64,000 nucleotides of DNA, taken from Chimonanthus salicifolius (taxonomy: Eukaryota; Streptophyta; Magnoliopsida; Laurales; Calycanthaceae). The first letter of the stretch is position 1. Every line of letters starts with the position of its first letter. Shown piece by piece: positions 34,683-45,201 of the stretch. The notes below the pieces were generated by a model, which had not been told where the DNA came from, made no database searches, and saw only the letters and a program-made list of their open reading frames with translations. The stretch spans positions 37,136,069-37,200,068 of the forward strand of contig CM023535.1 of the NCBI GenBank assembly GCA_013350335.1. The letters are read 5' to 3'. The translations under genes and the position numbers were made by a program.

Positions 34683-37100
34683 GACAAGGTGGACAAACTG
34701 AACGAATTGGAAAAAGTGGACAAATTTGTCAAAGTGGACAAACAGTAAAAAGTGGACAAACTGTACAGTGGACAAACTGGAAAAACTACTCAAACAGGAC
34801 GAACAGGACGAACTGGCCCAACTGAACAAAGTGGACAAACTGGAAAAACTAGTTGAACTGAACGAGCCGGACAAAGTGGACAAACTGTCAATGTGGACAA
34901 GCAGGACAAAGTTGACGAACTATACAAAGTGGACAAACTAGAAAAACTAGTCAAAATGGACCAAGAGGACAAACTGTACTAACTGAACAAAGTGGACATA
35001 CTGGAGTGGACAAATTAGATAAACTGGACAAATTGGACAAACTGGACGAACTTGACAAACTAGACAAACTACACGAATAGGACAAAGTGGACAAACTGAA
35101 CGAATTGGAATAAGTGGACAAATTTGTCAAAGTGGACAAGCAGGACGAAGTGGAGTAACTGGAAAAAGTAGTCAAGCTGGACGAACAGGATGAACTAGAC
35201 AAAGTGGAGAAACTGGATTGGACAAATTAGATAAACTGGACAAACTGGATAAACTGGACAAACATGACAAAGTGAACAAAGTGGACAAACTAGACAAAGT
35301 GGACAAACGGGACAAAGTGGAAAAACTGAACGAATTGGAATAAGTGGACTTTTTGTCGAAGTGGACAAATAGGTCAAAGTGGACGAACTGTACAAAGTGG
35401 ACTAACTGGAAAAACTAGTCAAATTGGACGAACAGGACAAATAGGACCAACTGGACAAATTTGACAAACTGGGCCAACTGGACAAACTGAACAAAGTGGA
35501 CAAACTAGACAACGTGAAGAAAGTGGACAAATTGGACAAACAAGACAAATTAGACGAACTGGAAAAAGTGGGCAAATTTGTCAAAGTGGAAAAATAGGAC
35601 AAAGTGGATGAACTGAACAAAGTGGACTAACTGGAAAAACTAGTCAAACTGGACGAACAGGACAAACATGATGAATTGGACAAATTAAATAAACTGGGGA
35701 AACTGGACAAATTTGACAAACTGGACCAACTGGACAAACTGAACAAAGTGGACCAACTGGACCAACTGGACAAACTATACAAACTGAACAAAGTGGACAA
35801 ATTAGACAAACTGGACCAATTGGACAAATTTGACAATCTCGAACAGCTCGACAAACTTAATAAACTAGACAAACATGGCAAACTGAACAAACTTGACAAA
35901 ATGGAAAAACTAGTCAAACTGGACGAATAGGACAAAGTGGATAAACTATACGAATTGGACAAAATAGACAAACTGGACATAGTGGACAAATTGGACATAG
36001 TGGACAAACTGGATAAAGTAGATGAAGTGGACAAACAAGACAGACTGGACAAACTTAAAAAGTTGGACAAACTGAACAAATTGGACAAACTGTATAAACT
36101 GGAGAAACTGCACAAATTGGCTAAATTGGACCAACTCGACAAAGTGGACTAACTGGACCAACTGGACAAACTAGACGAATTGGACAAATTAGATAAACTG
36201 GTCAAACTGGACAAATTTGACAAGCTTGACTAACTAGATGAACTGGACAAAGTGGACAAATTGGACGAATTGGAAAAAGTGGACAAACATGACAAAGTGG
36301 ACGAATGAGACGAATTGGACATACTGGACAAACATGACGAACTGGACAAATTAGATAAACTGGACCAACTTGACAAACATGACAAACTAGACAAACTGAA
36401 CAAAGTGAACAAAGTGGACAAACTAGATGAACTGTAAAAAGTGGACAAATTTGTCAAAGTGGACAAACTGTACAAAGTGGACGAACTGGAAAAACTATTC
36501 AAACTGGACGAACAGGACAAATTAATTAAACTGGGGAAATTGGACAAATTTGACAAACTGGACCAACTGGACAAACTGAACAAAATGCACAAATCGGACA
36601 ATGTGAACAAACTGGACAAACTGGACAAACAAGACAAATTAGACGAACTGGAAACAGTGGGCAAATTTGTCAAAGTGGACAAACAGGACAAAGTGGACGA
36701 ACTGTACAAAGTGGACTAACTGGAAAAAGTAGTCAAAGTGGATGAACTAGACAAATTAAATAAACTGGGGAAACTGGAAAAATTTGAAAAACTGGACCAA
36801 CTGGACAAACTGAACAAAGTGGACAAACTGGACCAACTGGACAAACTGAACAAAGTAGAGAAAATAGACAAACTGGACAAATTAGACAAACTGGACCAAC
36901 TGGACAAATTGGAAAAATTTGACATTCTCGAAAAGCTCGACAAACTTAACAAACTAGACAAACAGGACAAACTGAACAAACTTGACAAAATGGAAAAACT
37001 AGTCAAATTGGACGAACAGGACAAAGTGGACAAACTGTACAAAGTGGACAAAGTGGACAAACTGTACAAAGTGGACAAAGTGGACAAACTGGATAAAGTA
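34683..37100. repeat. 9-bp minisatellite array B (about 2.4 kb)
   Basis: Same TGGACAAAC family as array A; the first 500 bp or so align unit by unit with it (ACTACTCAAAC, CTGTACTAACTGAAC, CATACTGGAGTGG). Longer phrases such as GGAAAAACTAGTCAAACTGG and GACAAATTTGACAAACTGGACCAACTGG recur every few hundred bases, so there is a higher-order structure. Long open frames on both strands (up to 171 codons) come from the 9-bp period. The array ends at AGAAGGAAAATAAAAA, which begins the viral leader. Confidence 0.92.
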
Positions 37101-37214
37101 GAAGAAGGAAAATAAAAATTCTAAAGAGAATTGGATAGATCAACTTGGCTAAAAAGCTTCAGATCCTGGATAATAGATTTAATTCATCTAAATCTTTTTT
37201 TTTTTAACACAGAT

Positions 37215-37439
37215 TTAAACACGAGATAATAATTCTAATTCTTCATTCAATCTATTACAATACTCTCTGATTTGATTACATAAGCGTACTAACATAGATC
37301 TTCTAATAGTTTGAACACGGATAACAAGATATCCTCCTATAGCTATATTTTCATCAATTTGTCTGATAGCATTTTCTAATCTTCTTAATATTCGAACATC
37401 ATCATAATACCTCCTAAGCAGAGCAAGACGAATAGACAT
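37215..37439 (-). CDS. 74-codon leader ORF of unknown function, copy B
   Basis: ATG at 37439 (ATGTCTATTCGTCTTGC), stop at 37215. It lies in the viral leader, downstream of the TATA box and upstream of the ORF1 position. The predicted product is Arg- and Leu-rich (LALLRRYYDDVRILRRLENA) and looks helical and basic. I do not recognise a family. It differs from copy C by one residue, the last (Val against Ile). Locus A lacks the whole segment. Since B and C are recent duplicates, their agreement alone does not prove coding function; the absence of damage is suggestive only. Confidence 0.4.
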   Translation of the reverse strand: MSIRLALLRRYYDDVRILRRLENAIRQIDENIAIGGYLVIRVQTIRRSMLVRLCNQIREYCNRLNEELELLSRV

Positions 37440-37630
37440 ATTCTAGCAAAAGAAACAACATGATTAGATAATAACAAACCTATATTATCAAACTCATAAA
37501 AACTTTACTTACAGAAGATTGTACAGGACTTCAAACTCTAGCACACTTAAACTTCAAACTCACACTCACACTCACACTTATATTTTTTATAATTTTCTGA
37601 TCTATATCCACCAAAGGAAACCCCCAGCTC

Positions 37631-37638
37631 CTTATATA
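37631..37638 (-). promoter_or_regulatory. Viral TATA box, copy B (TATATAAG)
   Basis: On -, CCATTATATAAGGAGCTGG lies 192 bp upstream of the 74-codon ORF. It is identical in core to the box in copy C. A TATA box followed by a long leader is usual for caulimovirid pregenomic RNA promoters. Confidence 0.65.
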
Positions 37639-38103
37639 ATGGAGCATACAAAAAGAGCCCACTCTCATCCTACCATGAGAGGACTTAAACCAAAAGCAAC
37701 AGAAAAAGGAATGGATCCCCACACAAGCCTCCAAACACATTTTTCAAAAGTTGATGGGCAATGGTACCTTAGGTGGAACAACTAATTGCCATATGGAATG
37801 CATACCCCCACCAAAGGTATAAAACAAAACAACTTTATTTACAAGTGGCATCTCAAAAGGTAGCCCTTACCAACTTCATGACAAAATATGTTCTCTGGAG
37901 AAGATCTGAGAATATCTCTTTTTTACTAGATGCTAACTTTTCTTCCAAGTAATGATAACTAACAACAACATCTTTTCTTCTCAGCATTTGTTGAATGAAG
38001 ACATCATTTCTTCTATGCATGACACCTACAAGATATTATCAAGATATTATGTACAACCAACATTGATGGGACCACATTTCTATTCTTTTCTTTATACTAG
38101 CCA

Positions 38104-38427
38104 GACATTGAAGAAAATAGTCCTCAGGTTCAACTCATCAAACAATTCCAATCATGTACATGTCCTTCAAATGATGAAGAATTTGAAGGAAAATGGTCAA
38201 TACCATCTGATGAAGATCTTGGTATCCACATTCGTATCCTCACTGCCCCTCAAAAATTACTTCTAGAAAGGGTTGATAACATATCCGATCCAGAGAAAAA
38301 AGTTCAATTTTTAAATCAAATTTCAAAATTGGGGGGAGGAGAAGAAGGAGAAAGTTCACAACCAAAAATTTCCTTTGAAGAAAATGGAAATGATGATAAA
38401 ACACCATATTATCCAAAAAGGATAAAA
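38104..38427 (+). pseudogene. Inverted fragment of viral ORF1 (linker between coat protein and protease)
   Basis: Matches, on the opposite strand, about 45045-45375 of the full-length copy: ACATTGAAGAAAATAGTCCTC through CCAAAAAGGATAAAA. It encodes the acidic, Ser/Gln-rich linker region between the zinc knuckle and the protease. It is joined on the left to the inverted leader fragment and on the right to another + strand viral piece. Only a scrap, with no independent function. Confidence 0.8.
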
Positions 38428-38655
38428 TGGATTTAGATGAATTAAATCTATTATCCAGGATCTGAAGCTTTTTAGCCAAGTTGATCTATCCAATTCTCTT
38501 TAGAGTTTTTATTTTCCTTCTTATTCTCCACTTTTGTGCCTCGTTTATCTTCTTAAGAGTGTGGTCGCGTTGTAAGTCCCGCTTCAAGCCGTGATCAGGC
38601 ATCAAGGGCAGTAAATCGTTGACAAAACTCTTCTTGTTTCTAACGAGTTACAAAA

Positions 38656-39320
38656 ATGGAAAATTCTAAGGGAAAAACAAAACTTTTTAAGAATTGGTTT
38701 AAATCATTTTAGTATCCTTCTAATAGATCTAATTCGTCTTCTTCATCCTATCAGTCTGCTTTAACCAGTTTTACCCATAATAGCTTAGAAAAAGAAAATT
38801 CAGAAAAAACAAAAAATTCAGAAGAAATGATATATGAAAATTTTGACCAAGCGATATCCAATTGGAAGTTGCCAGCCTTGCCTGTAACAGAAATATATAG
38901 CAATGGCACGTTTGAAGAACAAAATGATTACCACATAAAAACTGTTGAAAAAACTGTTTCTCTCTCTGGAGGAAAACAGACAATTAAAGTTCTTGATAGA
39001 AGAATTATTGAACAAATCAGAACCAAATACAACTACCTGCACATAGGATTAATTCAGGTAGGAATCAAACCACTGTTTCGATTAGGATTAAATGTTTCAG
39101 TGTGTGCTTATGTGCGAGATCAAAGACATGATGAGTTTGATGATTCTCTTTATGCTATGATCGAATCAAGTATCTGTCATAGACCTGTTTATTTTAACTG
39201 CTTTCCCAATATCACAATTGATGCTCATGATGATGATGTTCTTGATTATGCAATTATTGGATTTCAAAGTAAAGGATTAAAGATGATCCAAGAAGTAAAC
39301 TTTTTGCTATAGTTTATCGT
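38656..39320 (+). pseudogene. Movement-protein region of viral ORF1, copy B'
   Basis: ATG at 38656 opens ORF1, but codon 19 is TAG (38710-38712). The same frame then continues with no other stop past 38827 (an internal ATG) to 39312. The core matches the movement-protein segments in copies A and C. A one-base difference from copies A and C near 39283 shifts the frame and ends it at 39312; the continuation is in another frame from 39321. The assignment to the 30K movement superfamily rests on position in the polyprotein and general resemblance, and is not from a search. Confidence 0.75.
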
Positions 39321-41138
39321 GTGTTCTATAAATCTATGACCTCTGTCTTTCCCATGATAGCCTATAGAGATAAGGTTGATAAAGAAAAAACTACAGTTCT
39401 CATGGAAACAAACTTTAACAATAATATGTTCATCCCAAAAGTCATCAGTTGGGAAGAAGTTGTTCTCCTAAGAAATTGGCAAATAGAAGATGTCACCCCA
39501 AGAGTAAATGAAATAACAGATGATTTACAAAGTATAGTTAAATTATCAAATGGAAATGTTGAAGTCAATTTTAGGAGAAAAATGGAAAAAGCTAGGAGAA
39601 GTTTTCCTGGTTATACGGAAGGAAGAAAAGGTTTTAAATTAGAAGAAATAGATGATGACCAAAGGAGTAATGAAAAGGAAGAAATGGATCAAAAAGTTTT
39701 TAGAAACAAAAAAAGTGGAATCGAACACCCTATGTATAAAAGAACTTCATCACAAAAAACCTATAACCCTAGTGAGAGTGATTTTCTCCAAGGAGCCATA
39801 AGAATGCTTAGCATTCAAAAGCCAGAAGAAATACCTGTCAAAAAATTTGAAATTGATAAACCATATCTTAGAGAAAATTTGAAAAATCACCCTTTAAAAG
39901 ATTGGTTCTTTAAAAAGTTTAACAAAGAAGAAAAGGATAAGATGAGAGAATTATGGTATTTCCAAATGGAGGAAGAAGAAAGAAATATACCTTTCTTTGA
40001 CTGGTTCATGGAATATTTTAAAAAAAGGAAAATCAAAGAAAGAGAAACTCAAAACCCAGAACAAATAAGAGTTATAGGAAAGACAACAAGAACCTGGAAA
40101 GACACTGAAGGAAAAGAAGTTGATAAATCTCACCCACCTTGGAAGGAACTTGATATTTCTATCCCTAATATAGTAACCAAGAATTATGCCATGCATGTAA
40201 AAAATGCATCTATTTATGAATCAAAATCAGACCCAAATGCTAGAGACATAGGTGTAGGTATTGGAGATATAATTGAACAAAACAGTTACACCAATCTATG
40301 TCTATTAACCATTGGAGAACAAACAGATCGAATAGAAAGAACAATCAAATTAAAACCCGAATTCAATAAAGATAAAAAAGAAAAATTAGAAGAAAGCTCT
40401 GCCAATGCAGTATATGTTCCCAGACAATTACCTAAAGGAATTATTTTGCAAGAAGGACCATTCACAATGACAGACGAAATGCAAAAAGAATTATCCAATA
40501 GGATGGAAAGCCTCAATATGGGAGGAAAAGGATTTAGCATCCTAAGAGTCTCTACTTCAGAGGATTTATTAATAAATCGTCTAAAGAAATGGAATCCTCA
40601 AGTAAAATTGCCAGAGACAAAGAATTATTATCCTAGACCAACCCCTGTTGATCTACAACTCGAAGAAGCTCCATACACTTACACCTCAGAATTAACCTAT
40701 TCAGGAAATTCTTTATATGAGTGGAACTTAGATGGATTAACAGAATATCAAATTGTCCAAATGGTTCACAGTATGTTAATATACTGTAATGCATGTGAAG
40801 TCAGAGGAAATACTCCAAGAAATATCTTTCTCATGATAACCACCTTTTTCAATGGAATATTAAGAGGATGGTGGAATTATGGATTAACTGGAGCTCAAAG
40901 ACTTGAAATTGAGAGTGCTGTCAAAATGGATGAATTTGGAAGAATCCTTTATAGAGACAAAACCACAGGAAATTTAGTTGACCCCAATGTTAAGCTTGAA
41001 GCAGGTACTAGTCAAATCCCTGATAATTGGGAAACTCAATCTGATTGTGTTAGTGTCTTGCTTCTATGCATCCTCAATGAATTCACTAGAGGAATTGCTC
41101 TGATTAAGGAGAAAATAGACAGCAATTACGTCGTTTGA
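39321..41138 (+). pseudogene. Movement-protein C-terminus and coat-protein region of ORF1, copy B' (605 codons open)
   Basis: Longest open stretch among the viral copies. It begins in the movement-protein C-terminal part, passes a Lys/Glu-rich linker (roughly residues 85-250) and enters the coat-protein core (roughly residues 380-590), with GGKGFSILRVS, YEWNLDGLTEYQ, NGILRGWWNYGLTG and the Cys pair in YCNACEVRG. Caulimovirid coat proteins form the icosahedral capsid. A one-base difference from copy C near 41112 shifts the frame, and translation stops at 41138. The next segment, about 41135-41337, carries on the homology (FRWYRDVFLSKVYQLND) in another frame and is then cut. No intact gene. Confidence 0.75.
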
Positions 41139-41386
41139 GATGTAGAAATTTAGGAGAATTTCGTTGGTATAGAGATGTATTCTTGTCAAAAGTCTACCAA
41201 CTAAATGATTGTAATTCTGATATTTGGAAACAAAGATTTATTTCAGGATTACCACCCTTATTTGCTGAAAAGGTGCGTAACTCCTTGAGAGAAGAAATGC
41301 ATGGTACTATTAATTACAGTTTGCTGACGTTCGGAGGAATGACACCTACAAGATATTATCAAGATATTATGTACAACCAACATTGA
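41135..41386 (+). pseudogene. Coat-protein tail of copy B', fused to the neighbouring copy
   Basis: 83 open codons continuing the coat-protein homology (LGEFRWYRDVF, LREEMHGTINYSLLT) to about 41337. The last 16 or so codons read across the joint into the - strand copy's terminal region and are meaningless. Confidence 0.65.
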
Positions 41387-41455
41387 TGGGACCACATTTC
41401 TATTCTTTTCTTGATACTAGCCATATACCCCCACCAGAAAGAGATGAGTCCACTG

Positions 41456-41467
41456 GCTTTGATACCA
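41456..41467 (-). promoter_or_regulatory. tRNA-Met primer-binding site (one mismatch), copy C
   Basis: TGGTATCAAAGC on -, one base from the canonical TGGTATCAGAGC. It lies 40 bp after the ORF2 stop and is followed by CAGTGGACTCATCTC, the same bases that begin the unit at 49743. This marks the origin of the circular viral map. Confidence 0.75.
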
Positions 41468-41506
41468 ATACAGCAGGATCTACAATGACAGGAATCATCT
41501 CAAATT

Positions 41507-42820
41507 TCAAATCTTCTTTTTCATTAATTCTTTTGCTTTAGCAGAATTTTTTCGGAATAATTCAGCTAACCGAGATTCCTTTTCGACTTCTTTTTCTTTT
41601 CCTTTATCTTTTGCTGAAGAATACCAAAACTTTCCACCACGAAGATGTTCTGTAACTGAGCCATCAGGATTAACATGAGAGTCAGGATCCCATCGAGGAT
41701 GGAGATCTTCAAGAGGCACAATTTCATCATCAAGATTTTCTTCTGGATCATGATTACTATCCCAATCATGATCACCAACTTTTTTCTTTGGGAGATACTC
41801 TTCTAAAATTTGTTTAATCTTTTCTTCAAAATTGACAGGAGTCAACAGACATGTCCATTGGCTCAGGAGATTTTTCTCGAGCAATTTCTTTGGCAATCTT
41901 TTTGGCCAAGAGATCAGCCATGAGCATTTCATTCTCAAAAGGCTTTTCTTCAGGAAGAGGAATTTCTTCTTTAACAGGAGGAGAGATTTGATTCAGAATT
42001 CTCTCATAAGTATCATTTTCAATCTTAGGCCACCACTTTTGATAAAAAGTCTGATAAAGAGATGGTAAACCATATAAGTCCTTTTTTACTTCAAACTTCC
42101 ATTGGAAAATATAAGGGATATGAAATTTAGCAAAGAAGCGAAGCATATTGATGGATTCGCATGGAACCTTTTCTTCAACTTGAGAAAACTTAATAAACAA
42201 ATAACGAAAATTATCAGGAAGGATTTTCTGAGAAGCACCAAAATATGACCACCAGGTGAAGAGAAACCAGGATGGGAAATTACGATGAATAGGAGTGACA
42301 TCAGGGCTTTCTTCTTTGAATCTGATGAAGCCAGGAATGATTATATTGGCGATTTTGCCACATCAAAGCAAATTTCCAGGCATCCCCAATAATTAAAGAA
42401 CTCAGTCGAATTGTATAATTGGACTGATTTTGTCATGTACAAGGGACCATCCCAATCTTCCTCAGTAAGGATTTTGAGAATAGTGAACTTTGAGTAAGTG
42501 ATGATACCATTTGCATTCTTATTGTGGAAGATGAGGACACTTGTCGTCTGATGTAAAATATTGAGATACCAATCTCTGGTTTTCCTTTTATCAGGGGATT
42601 AATAATGAAGCCCCTTCCCAAAGAGAAAATAAACATTATCTTCTACAGATCTTTCTTCCATAAGACAATCTGAAGTAACAAGAATTCTGTTACCAGTGTA
42701 AAGATATAATTCTGATTGACTTGGGTCTTTTGTTGGAGTAAAACCCTTTTGGCTTTCTTCTTGATCTGCCAATTTCTCATTCCCTTTTTTCTTCATGAAC
42801 GGGGAAGAACTACTTGCCAT
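41507..42820 (-). pseudogene. Viral ORF2, unknown function, copy C (broken)
   Basis: ATG at 42820 overlaps the end of ORF1 by 11 nt (ORF1 stop at 42810-42812), an arrangement repeated in copy D. The N-terminal part (MASSSSP, Lys/Ser-rich; then SELYLYTGN and NVYFLFGKGLHY) is open for 73 codons to TAA at 42599. Homology then continues through frame changes near 42350 and 41835. The middle has an aromatic-rich conserved block (PSWFLFTWWSYFGAS; FHIPYIFQWKFEV) and the tail is charged with a coiled-coil-like stretch (EEKIKQILEEYLPKKK). It ends at 41507. About 437 codons if unbroken. Family known only as an extra ORF of florendovirus-type genomes; no role is claimed. Confidence 0.65.
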
Positions 42821-44085
42821 TTTGTCGTCCCTGAAGAAATTCTCTAGTAAGAAAGTCAGGGAGAGAGTTAGAATTTCCATTAATAAATTCAATCTTAAAT
42901 TCAAAAACTGATAAAATGGCTTGCCATCTAGCAAATATTTGCTTAGAGACAAGATTTTTGACATCTTTTTCCAGAATTTCTTTTGCTGCTTTAGCATCAA
43001 CTCTTATGAGAAATTCTTTGTTTAATAAATCATGTTGGAATTTCGTCACACAAATAACTATGGCAAGAACTTCCTTTTTGATGGTTGAATATTTCTTTTG
43101 TGCTTCATTCCATAATACAGAATTAAATCTTATTAATTCTTCTTTTGAGTCTTTTTGTTGTAAGAGGATTCCACCATATCCGACATCAGAGGCATCAGTT
43201 TGAACTATTTTGAAAGCTTCTGGGTCAGATCAACATCTACAAGGAAGATTTTTAACTCTTTCTTTAATCTTTTTTACTGCATTAGTGTGATGGATAGACC
43301 ATTCCTGAAGGATTTTTCTTTAATCTTTCCTGGAGAAGTTTTCTATCTTTTGCCAAATCTTGATAGAAAAACCCAACATAATTTCGACATCCAAGAAATC
43401 TTTGTAGCATATTTTTATCTTTAATTTCATCTGGAAATTTATCAGCAAATTGAATAACTCTATTAGTTGGAGTTATTTTTCTGTCTTGAATCTCAAATCC
43501 TAAGAACCTGATTTTCTGCTGAAAGAGATTCATTTTTCTTTTAGATAAAGCCAATCCATTTTCTTTTACTACTCTTTTGAAAATACCCAAGTGTTTCCAA
43601 TGTTGTAACACAGATTCTGAAAAAATAAGAATATCATCAATGTAAACAATGGCAAATTGGGTGTAAGACGAGAAAATATTATTCATAATATTCTGAAATT
43701 CAGACGGAGCATTTTTCAATCCAAAAGGCATAACATTCCATTCATAATGTCCCATTGGAACAGTGAATGCAGTTTTATATCTATCTTCTTCTTTTATCTG
43801 GATCTGCCAAAATCCTGATTTTAAATCAAATTTTGAAAATATTTTGGCATTGCTTAATCTGTTTAGCAAATCCTGAGTATTAGGCAAAGGATACCTAATA
43901 GATTGAAGAACTTTGTTTAATGGTTTATAATTGATTACCAATCTTGGAACTCCTCTTTCGATTTCAGCGGCCTTTTCAACATAAAATGCCGTACAACTCC
44001 AAGGGGATTTGCTCTTTCTAATTAATCATTTCTTCAGAAGATCATTGATTTCTTCTTGGCAAAGCTTCAAATGAGCAACATCCAT
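42810..44085 (-). pseudogene. Viral reverse transcriptase and RNase H region of ORF1, copy C
   Basis: RT core is open at 43941-43282, with INYKPLNK, FDLKSGFWQIQI, FTVPMGHYEW, MPFGLKNAPSEFQ and the catalytic YIDD at 43644-43633. The connection and RNase H follow in a frame broken near 43285 and stop-split near 43230: TDAS at the first acidic residue, IKKEVLAI at the second, and an end open at 43049-42810. The stretch just before the RT (44085-43942) carries an in-frame TGA near 44030. In caulimovirids this part copies pregenomic RNA into DNA and degrades the RNA. Motifs are clear; the gene is dead. Confidence 0.85.
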
Positions 44086-45201
44086 TTAAGATGGACGAGC
44101 TTTAGTAGGAATATCCTTTTCATTAAAATCTTTTGCATATGGTAATCCTACTATGTGTCTTTTTCTATTCCAAAAGGCTGATGGTAATTCAGAACAACAT
44201 TCTTCTTCAATCTGTTTGGTGAATTCTTCTAATTTTGTTTTAAATTCTTTTTTCTCTAATTCTTTTGTCATTTGGACACATTTAATTTCATTTTTTAATC
44301 CATTTATGTAATTTTCTCTTGTGGCAATAACCTGATTTATCCTTTGGATTTTCGTCTCACAAGGATCATCTATAAAATCAAGATTTACTTCAATCCCTTT
44401 GATACTTGTAGAAATTCCTTTTGTTGTTACAGAAAAGGGTTGGATTTGAAGAATAAATGGAGATCCAAGGAGTACATCATTAACAATATCTTCTGAAATA
44501 ATAAAGGGTGAAGTAACACAGACTCCTTTCATGCAAACATGAACATTTGGGATTTTTCTTTCTATGGAAATAGTCGTTCCATTAGCAGCAGAAACAAACT
44601 GTTTTGATTCACTTGTAAATTCAATAGGAACGATTCCAAGTCTGATAACATTTAAGTCAGCACCAGTGTCAATTATGGCATTAACAATCTTCTCAAAGTT
44701 TTTTATTTTTATTTTTACCTGAACTCTCCACTGTTGGTAAATACATTTTGTAGGAATTACACCAGTAGAGATTCTGCTAATTTCTCCTTTAATTCTTTGG
44801 ACAAATTTTTCTTCATCATATTTTTCAATAGCACCATCATTTTCTAACCAAGTTAACCTTTCATCAAGCTCATTTTGTTTTTTGGTTAACGCTAATCTTA
44901 ATTCACGAAGTTCTCTCTTTTGATCATTTAATTCTCTTTGTAAGTCTGAGAGAGTTAAGGGTTTATTTATAGTATGAATTTTTTCTGCTCTATTCATGAG
45001 GTCAATCATGGAATAGGTTGGTGTGTGAAATGTTTCTTTCTCTTTTATCCTTTTTGGATAATATGGTGTTTTATCATCATTTCCATTTTCTTCAAAGGAA
45101 ATTTTTGGTTGTGAACTTTCTCCTTCTTCTCCTCCCCCCAATTTTGAAATTTGATTTAAAAATTGAACTTTTTTCTCTGGATCGGGTATGTTATCAACCA
45201 T
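44086..45201 (-). pseudogene. Viral aspartic protease region of ORF1, copy C (371 codons open)
   Basis: Retroviral-type protease signature AIIDTGADLNVI, with the DTG codons at 44670-44662, about residue 178 of this open stretch. A hydrophobic segment (DVLLGSPFILQIQPF) about 65 residues further fits the second half of the monomer. The N-terminal half is a charged linker with a coiled-coil-like run (LQRELNDQKRELRELRLAL). A TAA just before MDVAHLK at 44086 ends it ahead of the RT. The protease would cut the polyprotein during capsid maturation. The 5' side joins the zinc-knuckle region in another frame at about 45204. Confidence 0.8.

Larger units (their letters stand above)
37101..38104 (-). 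mobile_element. Endogenous pararetrovirus fragment B: upstream region, promoter and leader
   Basis: Nearly identical, in the same - orientation, to the upstream part of the full-length copy (about 48675-49690). It contains the TATA box at 37631-37638, the leader with GTACAGGACTTCAAACTC (seen on +), a 74-codon ORF, and the AGATCCTGGATAATAG segment. It stops before ORF1, against minisatellite array B. At 38098-38105 it is joined, at a short overlap, to an inverted fragment from the middle of ORF1. Confidence 0.85.
38428..41337 (+). mobile_element. Endogenous pararetrovirus partial copy B' (leader to coat protein)
   Basis: + strand viral segment: leader from GGATTTAGATGAATTAAATC, ORF1 ATG at 38656, movement-protein and coat-protein regions. 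It is cut off in the coat-protein region at about 41337, where it meets the end of the - strand full-length copy (ACACCTACAAGATATTATC). The two copies are therefore in opposite orientation, abutting at this point. Confidence 0.85.

Noticed and set aside
35627..37115. Long open frames of 70-171 codons on both strands in the minisatellite arrays
   Set aside because: They follow from a 9-bp unit without stops. They appear in several frames and on both strands at once, have no unique sequence, and need no coding explanation.
39362..40540. Antisense ORFs opposite the viral movement and coat regions (repeated at 46661-47922)
   Set aside because: They mirror the coding strand in both copies and have no independent support.
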